A stretch of 64,000 nt of DNA from NCBI GenBank assembly GCA_027886175.1, contig JAJNNQ010000023.1, positions 646,001-710,000 of the forward strand. The letters are read 5' to 3'. The DNA is from Phylloscopus collybita (taxonomy: Eukaryota > Chordata > Aves > Passeriformes > Phylloscopidae). A program made the translations under genes and the position numbers. A model generated the notes under the pieces. That model saw only the letters and a list, made by a program, of their open reading frames with translations. It searched no databases and was not told where the DNA came from. Below are positions 54,401-59,700 of the stretch, in pieces. Within the stretch, counting starts at the first letter, position 1; every line of letters starts with the position of its first letter.

Positions 54401-54663
54401 GAGGGGAAAGCACAAGACCCCCAAACACAGAGCCCCACACAGCCTGGGATGGGTGGGCTTTGGGGCAGAATACACGCACACCGAGACGGGCTTTGGCCAG
54501 GCACAACCCCCCCACCCCGCACAGCCCGGCCCCGCTCCCGCTCCCCGCAGGCTCCGGACGCTCCGCAGCCCCGGCGGGGCCGGTCCCGACCCGGTCCCGG
54601 CGCGGTCCCGACCCGCAGCCCCGGCCCGGCCCGGCGCGGCGCTCACCAGGGGTCCGGAGCCAT
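6387..54663 (-). CDS. STX8: STX8, syntaxin 8 (exons 1-7; last exon outside the window)
   Basis: Syntaxin 8 is a Qc-SNARE of early and late endosomes that pairs with syntaxin 7, VTI1B and VAMP8/VAMP7 in homotypic fusion (family knowledge). The joined exons begin MAPDPW and give 214 codons plus one base: an N-terminal helical (Habc-type) region at about residues 1-100, the acidic motif [10 protein letters not shown] in exon 5, and a SNARE motif at about 145-207. The ionic-layer glutamine is Q179 within ELDEQN, the same number as I recall for the human protein. All seven exons have AG acceptors and GT donors and their phases agree. The tail anchor that should follow TSCG is not found at 1-6386, so the gene is partial here. 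The start codon is the only one that yields the conserved MAPDPW. Identity is near certain. Confidence 0.97.
7914..8142 (-). mobile_element. CR1 LINE 3' fragment
   Basis: On the plus strand the sequence reads atcacagaaactcctgagct gggagggccccacagggatcac, then cagctcctggccatgcacag, ccctggggagcctgggcagt, gaagaacctttccctgctct and cctcccctgacacagctcca. This is the reverse complement of a CR1 3' untranslated region, recognised from its avian consensus. Only about 230 bp remain, so it is a 5'-truncated, inactive copy. CR1 is the dominant LINE of birds, which supports the organism call. Confidence 0.85.
9331..9604 (+). repeat. (CATC)n/(CCCT)n tetranucleotide microsatellite
   Basis: 274 bp of CCAT and CCCT tetramers in mixed order. 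The open frames IHPSIPPS (plus) and GWMDGWMEG (minus) come from it and are not genes. Confidence 0.98.
10746..10770 (+). repeat. (TTTTG)5 microsatellite
   Basis: Five TTTTG units in STX8 intron 6. Related AAACC-type runs occur at 920-946 and 37566-37589. Confidence 0.93.
12540..12558 (+). repeat. (AT)n dinucleotide run
   Basis: About eight AT units followed by a T-tract, in STX8 intron 6. Confidence 0.93.
15683..15920 (+). repeat. Diverged 70-bp local duplication, each copy followed by A-rich sequence
   Basis: The sequence from ataaaacactgttttggctg to ...tccatttcacaaagaaag recurs 165 bp later (ataaaatactatttggctac to ...tccatttcgcaaagcaaag) at about 75-80% identity. Both copies run into A-rich DNA. 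Confidence 0.8.
15763..16199 (+). repeat. A-rich tract with CC interruptions
   Basis: About 440 bp of A-runs broken by C pairs (aaaaccaaaaaaaacc style). It spans the downstream edges of two diverged copies of a 70-bp sequence (15683-15752 and 15848-15920). It could be a degenerate A-rich simple repeat or retroposon tails. Confidence 0.85.
26366..26832 (+). repeat. 26-bp minisatellite, about 18 copies
   Basis: The unit ctcctgcacagatcttcacc followed by ccacat repeats with variants (accttcacccctctc, cacacatcctgcaca). A plus-strand open frame of 332 codons through it ([11 protein letters not shown] repeats) is an artefact. Confidence 0.96.
28817..29188 (+). repeat. Duplicated intronic block, copy 1
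   Basis: This 372-bp block is repeated as a direct copy at 30421-30790, about 1.6 kb away, with roughly 95% identity by eye and a 2-bp indel. It begins gacctccacagccctcactt and ends ctctcagcagatca. It is not coding and matches no mobile element I know. Confidence 0.95.
29791..29919 (+). repeat. 43-bp tandem repeat, 3 copies
   Basis: Copies start at 29791, 29834 and 29877 and are virtually identical (cacccgagacagctcctgag followed by acagctcctcaccctgcccaggg). Each unit contains an internal repeat of gagacagctcct. Confidence 0.97.
30121..30278 (+). repeat. 42-bp tandem repeat, about 3.5 copies
   Basis: The unit aaaggaattcacctcttcca followed by gcccagccagggctcagcaccc repeats. It lies between the two copies of the 370-bp duplicated block. 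Confidence 0.93.
30421..30790 (+). repeat. Duplicated intronic block, copy 2
   Basis: Direct copy of 28817-29188. The sequence between the copies contains two short tandem arrays, so the region has been rearranged more than once. Confidence 0.95.
35868..36250. repeat. AT-rich (TATAATA)n low-complexity tract
   Basis: About 380 bp almost free of G and C, built from ataatatat and tctacataatatgtata units. It is a likely unwinding or breakage-prone site and stands out from the roughly 45-50% GC around it. Confidence 0.95.
36590..36877 (+). repeat. 41-bp minisatellite, 7 copies, in STX8 intron 6
   Basis: Units start at 36590, 36631, 36672, 36713, 36754, 36796 and 36837. Each reads ggaaacccatcccagcagag followed by cctggggggctgcacaaggat, with few changes. 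Confidence 0.97.
40087..40590 (+). repeat. 34-36-bp minisatellite, 15 copies, in STX8 intron 6
   Basis: Units read gggcttttccaggatattct or gggcttttccaggatgttct followed by gtgctggggggaat. The ATATTC form dominates the left half and ATGTTC the right half, so variants are spatially ordered. Open frames on both strands are repeat artefacts. Confidence 0.97.
41812..42415 (+). repeat. 19-bp minisatellite with higher-order units in STX8 intron 6
   Basis: The unit ccctcagcactgccccaag repeats, in places ten times in a row (about 42080-42235). It is interrupted by a second unit reading gttcccctccttggggacac. The block organisation suggests duplication of composite units. Confidence 0.95.
42675..42767 (-). 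CDS. STX8: STX8 exon 6 (SNARE motif, first half)
   Basis: The 93-bp exon encodes E150 (split) through N180: [20 protein letters not shown] then [10 protein letters not shown]. This is the N-terminal half of the SNARE helix with the ionic-layer glutamine at residue 179. It is essentially identical to mammalian syntaxin 8. Donor is ACG|gtaagg. Confidence 0.97.
42768..44117 (-). other. STX8: STX8 intron 5
   Basis: This 1.35-kb intron contains only ordinary sequence with short A/T runs (43030-43050, 43131-43147, 43763-43777). Nothing recognised. Confidence 0.8.
44118..44242 (-). CDS. STX8: STX8 exon 5
   Basis: The 125-bp exon encodes [31 protein letters not shown] and [10 protein letters not shown]. 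[18 protein letters not shown] is diagnostic of syntaxin 8. The mammalian acidic SEE before AKRG is replaced here by AGG, a local change of charge. Donor is GAAG|gtacag, phase 1. Confidence 0.97.
44243..48692 (-). other. STX8: STX8 intron 4
   Basis: This 4.45-kb intron holds a degenerate CTCC-rich array at 47999-48335 and an A-rich run at 45640-45705. A GC-rich patch lies at 45340-45610. No exon or RNA gene is recognised. The acceptor of the next exon has a strong T-tract (ttttttttcag). Confidence 0.8.
47999..48335 (+). repeat. Degenerate CTCC/TTCC-rich minisatellite in STX8 intron 4
   Basis: Loose units of 12 to 24 bp such as ccaagatccctccaagttcc and ccaaactccttcc. It is more diverged than the other arrays, so probably older. 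Confidence 0.88.
48693..48803 (-). CDS. STX8: STX8 exon 4
   Basis: The 111-bp exon encodes I71 (split) through S107 and two bases of R108: [20 protein letters not shown], then [16 protein letters not shown]. It matches the linker after the N-terminal domain of syntaxin 8 with only conservative changes. Donor is AG|gtatgg. Confidence 0.96.
48804..50391 (-). other. STX8: STX8 intron 3
   Basis: This 1.6-kb intron runs from gtatct to a ccaccag acceptor. It holds a short run of GGAAA-type purine repeats at 49985-50050 and a T-rich stretch at 49494-49510. Nothing else is recognised. Confidence 0.8.
50392..50486 (-). CDS. STX8: STX8 exon 3
   Basis: The 95-bp exon encodes [10 protein letters not shown] to STHQ plus two bases of the next codon, covering [20 protein letters not shown], a conserved helix of the N-terminal domain. 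The acceptor is gttcccccag-like (tgtcccccag) and the donor is AT|gtatct. The first 18 bases and the acceptor are repeated in the adjoining intronic array, so the exon boundary is set by homology: 31 codons, equal to the recalled human exon. Confidence 0.93.
50487..50890 (-). repeat. 43-bp minisatellite built from the STX8 exon 3 acceptor
   Basis: Nine units abut exon 3 in intron 2. On the minus strand each has a pyrimidine-rich tract, cccccag, and a copy of the first 18 exon bases (gtgaacgtggccatcagg or variants). First-base positions of the exon-like part are 50530, 50573, 50616, 50659, 50702, 50745, 50788, 50831 and 50877, against the true 50486. Two units (50702 and 50745) are identical to the exon over those 18 bases. 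Confidence 0.97.
52625..53470 (+). repeat. 33-bp minisatellite in STX8 intron 2, about 24 copies
   Basis: Units read gagcctgtgggacagctcca plus tcccagcatccct, with cctctggg/cctgtggg and cagcat/caacat variants. Some units gain an extra 9-bp cccagcatc. Because 33 and 42 are multiples of 3, both strands stay open and give repeat-like frames of 300-490 codons. None of these is a gene. Confidence 0.97.
53735..54140 (+). repeat. GC-rich minisatellite (gaaccccgcatcccgg) in STX8 intron 2
   Basis: Short units of about 15-16 bp, gaaccccgcatcccgg and gaatccctcatcccgg, merge into about 33-bp units (actccctggaatcccgcatc plus ccaggaatgccgc) toward 54,050. It ends about 80 bp from exon 2. Confidence 0.93.
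54220..54319 (-). CDS. STX8: STX8 exon 2
   Basis: The 100-bp exon encodes residues 6 (split) to 39, including [18 protein letters not shown], the first helix of the N-terminal domain. It ends in phase 0 at SAK|gtgccc. It is preceded by ccctgcccgcag. The match to the syntaxin 8 N-terminal helix is clear although the first few residues differ from mammals. Confidence 0.94.
54320..54646 (-). other. STX8: STX8 intron 1
   Basis: This 327-bp GC-rich intron is bounded by gtgagc and a pyrimidine-rich ...ctgcccgcag acceptor. It lies inside the CpG-rich promoter region. I see no gene or repeat in it. Confidence 0.85.
54647..54663 (-). CDS. STX8: STX8 exon 1 (coding part)
   Basis: The 17 coding bases encode MAPDP plus two bases of the Trp codon, and the donor reads TG|gtgagc. 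MAPDPW is the conserved syntaxin 8 N-terminus. The 5' UTR continues upstream on the minus strand into the CpG-rich promoter. Confidence 0.93.
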
Positions 54664-54735
54664 CGCGGCCCCGGAACCTTCCCGGCGCTTCCGCCGGATC
54701 CGCCCGGACGCGCCGCGCGCAGGCGCCGGGAGGGG
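54664..54735 (-). promoter_or_regulatory. STX8: STX8 promoter, CpG-rich, TATA-less
   Basis: The 70 bases upstream of the STX8 ATG are very rich in CpG and lack a TATA box. They contain an ETS-type core (GCGGAAGC on the minus strand, about 54688-54696) and an NRF-1-like motif (gcgcaggcgc, about 54717-54726). This is typical of a housekeeping promoter. The exact start site cannot be seen. Site identities are inferred from motif shape only. Confidence 0.5.
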
Positions 54736-55020
54736 ACGGAGGGGAAATGGAGAAGGGAACGGGAGAGAGGAGAGGGAGAGAGGGAGAGAGGGAGAGGGAA
54801 AGGGGAGAGGGGAGAGGGAGAGGGGAGAGAGGGAGAGGAGAGAAAGGGGAGAGAGGGAGAGAGGGAAAGGGGAGAAGGAGAGGGGAGAGGGAAAGGGGAG
54901 AGGGAAAGGGGAGAGAGGGGAGAAGGAGAGAGGGAGAGGGGAGAGGGAAAGGGGAGAGAGGGGAGAGGGAGAGAGGGAAAGGGGAGAGGGAAAGGAGGGA
55001 AAGGGGAGAGAGGGAGAGGC
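54736..55020 (+). repeat. GA/GGGA polypurine tract upstream of STX8
   Basis: About 285 bases are almost pure purine on the plus strand, built from GAGAGG, GGGGAGA and GGAAAGG variants. It begins about 75 bp upstream of the STX8 start codon. Such tracts can form triplex (H-DNA) or G-quadruplex structures. Length is probably polymorphic. Confidence 0.93.
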
Positions 55021-55704
55021 GTACGGGGGTGCGGGCCCGGGGGTGCCCGGGGCTGCGGGAGCGCAGCGGTTCCGAGGTGCGGTGCAGGGGCTCGGGGGGC
55101 AGAGGTGCCGCTCTGTGGGCTGCAGGGACAGAGATGTTCAGATTCAGCGTTCAGAGGGGCGGAGGTTGAGGGCACAGCGGTTGGCAGGGCGAGGTGCACA
55201 GATGTTCAGGGTGCAGATGTGCACAGATGTGCGCAGCACAGGAGCGGAGCTGTCCCCGCGGTGGCCCCGGCTCCCTTCTCCAAATCCCCAGCGCTGTCCC
55301 CTGTCCGTGCCCATCTCCAGTGACAGCCGCTGCCCTCCTGCCCACGCCGGTGTCCCCGTGTCCCGGTGACCCTGGCGGTGCTGGCGCTGTCCTGCGGTGG
55401 GCGCAGCCCCTCGCTCCCGCAGCGGCTCCTTCCCAGCCCTGATCCCAGCCCTGATTCCCAGCCCAGGGTTTGGCCTCTCCCTTTGTTTTGGGGTGCGATC
55501 GGTGACGCCAATCGGGCACAAAGCACCGCTGGGGCGTCTTGATAACGACGGTGATGACGATAGTGATAAGGGCAATCATAACAGCAGCGATAACGATATT
55601 GATAACGATAACCAGCGCATCCTCGTCAGCACGTTCCCGGTCCCGGGGGCTGAGATCCCGCTGTGTCCCCATGTTCTGAGCAGCCGAGACCCCGCGCTGC
55701 TCCC
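55021..55704. other. Intergenic GC-rich spacer between divergent genes
   Basis: This is single-copy GC-rich DNA between the STX8 promoter and the 32-bp array. It includes a short GATAA/GATGA-rich patch (55540-55610) with repeated gataacgat motifs. No exon is recognised. Open frames here lack homology. Confidence 0.6.
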
Positions 55705-56112
55705 CAATTCCCGGGGCTGATCCCCGCTCTGCTCCCCCATTCCCGGGGCTGATCCCCGCTCTGCTCCCCCATTCCCGGGGCTGATCCCCGCTCTGCTCCC
55801 CAATTCCCGGGGCTGATCCCCGCTCTGCTCCCCCATTCCCGGGGCTGATCCCCGCTCTGCTCCCCAATTCCCGGGGCTGATCCCCGCGCTGCTCCCCCAT
55901 TCCCGGGGCTGATCCCCGCTCTGCTCCCCCATTCCCGGGGCTGATCCCTGCTCTGCTCCCCCATTCCCGAGGCTGATCCCCGCTCTGCTCCCCCATTCCC
56001 GGGGCTGATCCCTGCTCTGCTCCCCCATTCCCGGGGCTGATCCCCGCTCTGTTCCCCCATTCCCGGGGCTGATCCCTGCTCTGCTCCCCCATTCCCGGGG
56101 CTGATCCCCGCT
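55705..56112 (+). repeat. Minisatellite, about 31-32 bp, about 13 copies
   Basis: Units read ggggctgatccccgctctgc followed by tcccccattccc with few changes. The array lies between the divergent STX8 and TBC1D24-like promoters. The near-uniform sequence suggests recent or ongoing homogenisation. Its antisense open frame (QPREWGSRAGI repeats) is an artefact. Confidence 0.95.
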
Positions 56113-56559
56113 TGTCAGGAGCAGAGGCGGGGGGGGTGACGGGACAGCCGAGCTGCTCCCGAGGAATTTGGCCCAGCACGGAGGGGATGAGGAGGAGGAG
56201 GAGAGGCTCTGCAAGCGCGGAGCCTCGCTCGGGAGGCGCCGCGGTGCCCGCGGATGCCCCGGGAGGTGCTGCGGGTGCAGCCGGAGCTGCAGGCAGGGAG
56301 GCCGGGCCGGGGTCTCCCCGCTCAAGGACGGGCCCCGGCCGGAGCCCCCAGCCCCTCCTGGCCCGGGCGCTGCGAGGGGAGCGAGCCCCAGAGCGGGAGC
56401 CCCAAGGTTACGCTCGGGGAAATCAAGGCTCCGTTTACCGCCGGTGTTGCCGTTCGATGCTATCGCAGCCCCCGGGCTGTTTACAGCCCCCCGGCCGGGC
56501 TGGGCCGCCATCGGGGCGGGAAGGGGCGATGCGGGCGCGGAGCTGCTCCACCCCTGGCT

Positions 56560-56665
56560 GTGTTTACCCCAAATCAAGCCCGGGGCCGCGGGCTCGCCCT
56601 CCCCTTAAAAACCACGGCGGGCGGGTGCCGGGCCAGAGGGGAGCGCAGGGTGGCCGAGGCGGGAC
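56560..56665 (+). promoter_or_regulatory. Likely promoter/5' UTR of the TBC1D24-like gene
   Basis: CpG-dense sequence precedes the start codon. A TATA-like cttaaaaa lies at 56604-56611, about 55 bp before the ATG, which would give a very short 5' UTR if used. The surrounding CpG-rich block runs from about 56,110 to 57,450. This call rests on composition and position only. Confidence 0.35.
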
Positions 56666-56771
56666 ATGCTGCAGGTGGGGCTCAGCCTGCCCCGCTCCCC
56701 CGGGGCCGCGGCCGCCGCCTTCCCCGCGGCAGAGCCGGCCCCGGCCCAGGAGGACTCGGGCACCGGCCCAG
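56666..56771 (+). CDS. TBC1D24-like exon 1
   Basis: The exon encodes 35 codons plus one base (start [10 protein letters not shown], then Ala/Pro-rich). The ATG has G at -3 and the donor is CAG|gtgagt. This segment has no counterpart in human TBC1D24. It is chosen because it is the only nearby open exon with a good ATG and a phase-1 donor that fits exon 2. An alternative start is Met74 in exon 2, at the position where human TBC1D24 has M15. Confidence 0.6.
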
Positions 56772-59700
56772 GTGAGTGCGCCCAGCGGGGCCGAGGGGCT
56801 GCGGCAGAGCCCGGTTCCTGCCCCGAGCCCCCCGGCTGGTCCCGGGCCGGGCGGAGCTGCAGCTCGGTCAGCACCGGGGCCGGGGCACCGGCGCTCGGGT
56901 GGGCTCGGGCTGATGCTCCTCGGTACCCGGGCAGGGCAGCACCCCGGGGAGAGGACGAGGTGAATTTGGGTGCAAACAGCCCCTGATTCCCGGTGTGGTC
57001 TCAGCCTGGTTTCCGCGGCCAGGAGCCCCCGTGACCCCTCGGGCCAGCGCCGAACTGAGCCGGAGAGCCAGAGCCGGGCCCAGCCCGGGCGCCAGGACCG
57101 TCCCGATGTGCCAGCCCGAGCTGTCCCCCCGTGTCCCCTTGGCTCAGTGCGGATCCATCCCTGACCCCCCAGCAACTGAGCAAAAACACGCGAGAGTTAA
57201 TGAGCGCGCTAATTGCCTTTATTCCTGCCCGTTAATGAGTGTCCAGCGGGACCACCCAGGCGGGGACAGCTCCCGTGGCCGGGCTCGGGCCGAGCCCCCC
57301 GCAGCCCCGGGGAAATGCCGCTGCCGCCTCTCTAGGAGGAGCTCGGGCTCTGCTCTTCCCAGCGCCGGGCTGGCGGCTGCCCGAGCCCTGCCTCGGGGCT
57401 GGGAGCTCTGCGAGGGGTGGAAAGCCCCTCACGGGGTGAGGAGAGGCGCTGACACCCAGCTGGGAGCCGGCCCGGCACCTCCGCAGGGCCCTGAGCCGAT
57501 GGGAGCGGGCAAAGGCCGGCAGCCTTCCCTTCCCTTCCCTTCCCTTCCCTTCCCTTCCCTTCCCTTCCCTTCCCTTCCCTTCCCTTCCCTTCCCTTCCCT
57601 TCCCTTCCCTTCCCTTCCCTTCCCTTCCCTTCCCTTCCCTTCCCTTCCCTTCCCTTCCCTTCCCTTCCCTTCCCTTCCCTTCCCTTCCCTTCCCTTCCCT
57701 TCCCTTCCCTTCCCTTCCCTTCCCTTCCCTTCCCTTCCCTTCCCTTCCCCTCCCTTCCCTTCCCTTCCCTTCCCTTCCCTTCCCTTCCCTTCCCTTCCCT
57801 TCCCTTCCCTTCCCTTCCCTTCCCTTCCCTTCCCTTCCCTTCCCTTCCCTTCCCTTCCCTTCCCTTGGCGGGGGAGAGCAAAGAGCCCCGGGATGTGCCC
57901 GCGGGAGCCCAGGGCGCCCTCGGGCAGGGGGAAAGGCGCCCAAGGAAAGCTCTTTGTCCCGCAGAGGTGCTCGGCTCATCCCCGGTCACCATCGTGGTCA
58001 CGTCCGAGGCTGACACCTCGTGGGACATCGACACCTCCTCCTGCCTGGGCTGCGGGCCCTTCGTGGACTGGGACAAGATGCCGGAGGCGCAGCAGGCGGC
58101 GCGGATCCCGCGGGACGTGCTGGGCAGGCCCCCGAAGGAGCTGAAGAGGCTGGCCAGGGAGGGCTGCTGGGCCGGGAGCCACGCGGGCCGGGCCCGGCTC
58201 TACCCGCGGCTCATCCAGCGGGTCCCCTGCCGCCTGGTCACCCCCGACGCGCCGGTGTACAGGGACGTGGCCGCGCGGCTCTTCGGGAAGCCCAGCGTCA
58301 GCTCCCACCCCCTGCCCGAGTTCCTGGAGGGCTGCCCCATGCCCACCTACTGCCTCAGCCCGCACGGCGTCACCGCCCTGAAGAAGATCCTGATCTGCGT
58401 GGGCGCCCTGTTCCCCGACATCACGCACAGCCCGCTGCTGCCGGCGCTGGCCGCGCTGCTGCTGCACTACAGCCGGGACGAGGCGCAGTGCTTCGAGAGC
58501 CTGGCGCGCCTCATCGCCAGCAACGCTCCCCACGCCGCCTACATCGACCAGTCCTTCCTGGCCCACCAGGCCTCCTGCATGACCTTCGGGGACCTGGCCA
58601 ACAAGCACTGCCCGGCCGCCCACAGGCTGATCGCCGGCGCCGCCGACAACGTCCTCGAGGTCTACTCGGAGTGGCTGTGGTGGCTCTTCCCCGGGCTGCC
58701 CTTCGCCTACGCCGTGCGCGTGCTGGACGTCTTCCTGCTGGAGGGCCAGAAGGTGCTGTACCGCATCGCCCTGGCCCTGCTCCGCCACTTCAGGCTCTCG
58801 CTGGGCCCCGCCGGGCTGCAGGGCTCCGACGTCAGGGCCGAGCTGCGGGCTTTCGTCAGCGACATCGCCCGGCACGTCAGCGTGGACAAGCTCCTGGAGA
58901 GAGCCTTCGGCATCCGCCTCTTCTCCCGCAAGGAGATCTGGCTGCTCCAGATGGCCAACAGGAAGGCCTTGGCGGAGAGGGGCATCACCGTGGTGCAGAG
59001 GAGGTGAGGAGAGCTCTGCCTGCCCCAGCTCGGGGGGCTCAGCAGGCAAAATGGGGGCTCCTGTGCAGAGCAGCCGGGGGAGCTGCAGGCACCTCCCGCA
59101 GCTGTGGCTGTGCTGGGCCCTCCCAGCCCCTGGGGACCTGGCAGGGGACAGGGAACAGCCCCTGGGAATCCTGGCAGGGGACTGGGCACAGCCAGAGCTG
59201 GGGATCCTGGCAGGGGACTGGGCAGAGCCCCTGGGGACCCTGGCAGGGGACAGGGCACAGCCCCTGGGGACCCTGACAGGGGACAGGGCACAGCCCCTGG
59301 GGATCCTGGCAGGGGACAGGGCACAGCCCCTGGGGACCCTGACAGGGGACAGGGCACAGCCAGAGCTGGGGACCCTGGCAGGGGACAGGGCACAGCCAGA
59401 GCTGGGGGCGCTGCAGGGAGCTCACGGTGCAAAGAGCAGGACAGAAGCTGCTGCAGGGGCTGTGTCCCCAAAGGCAGAGGGGCCCCACAGCCCGGCCTGA
59501 TGTCCCTCCCCTGGCAGGCCGTCCTTCCACCTGGCTGTGGACATGCAGAACTTCAGCTCCAGCACTGTCACGGCGCAGGAGATGCGCCTGGTCTGGTCCT
59601 GGATCCCCGAGCGCTTCTCGCTCTTCCCCCCGCTGCTGCTCTTCTCCACCTCCGAGGACGGCTGCAGCCTGCAGAGGTGAAGCCTCGGCCGCCCAGCGGG

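Noticed and set aside
55151..56577. Minus-strand frames with QPREWGSRAGI repeats
   Set aside because: Translation of the 31-32-bp array between the two genes. All frames cycle through the same repeat and there is no splice or start support.
56995..57964. Upstream extension of exon 2 frame from ATG 56995 through (CCCTT)n, encoding FPSLP repeats
   Set aside because: The tract lacks stops only because of its composition. A good acceptor at 57964 and a matching phase-1 donor at 56771 make it intron.
57332..58076. Minus-strand 215-codon frames of REGKG repeats
   Set aside because: Antisense reading of (CCCTT)n.
57976..59049. Minus-strand frame of 357 codons
   Set aside because: Antisense shadow of the GC-rich TBC exon; no recognisable domain and it overlaps a strongly supported exon.
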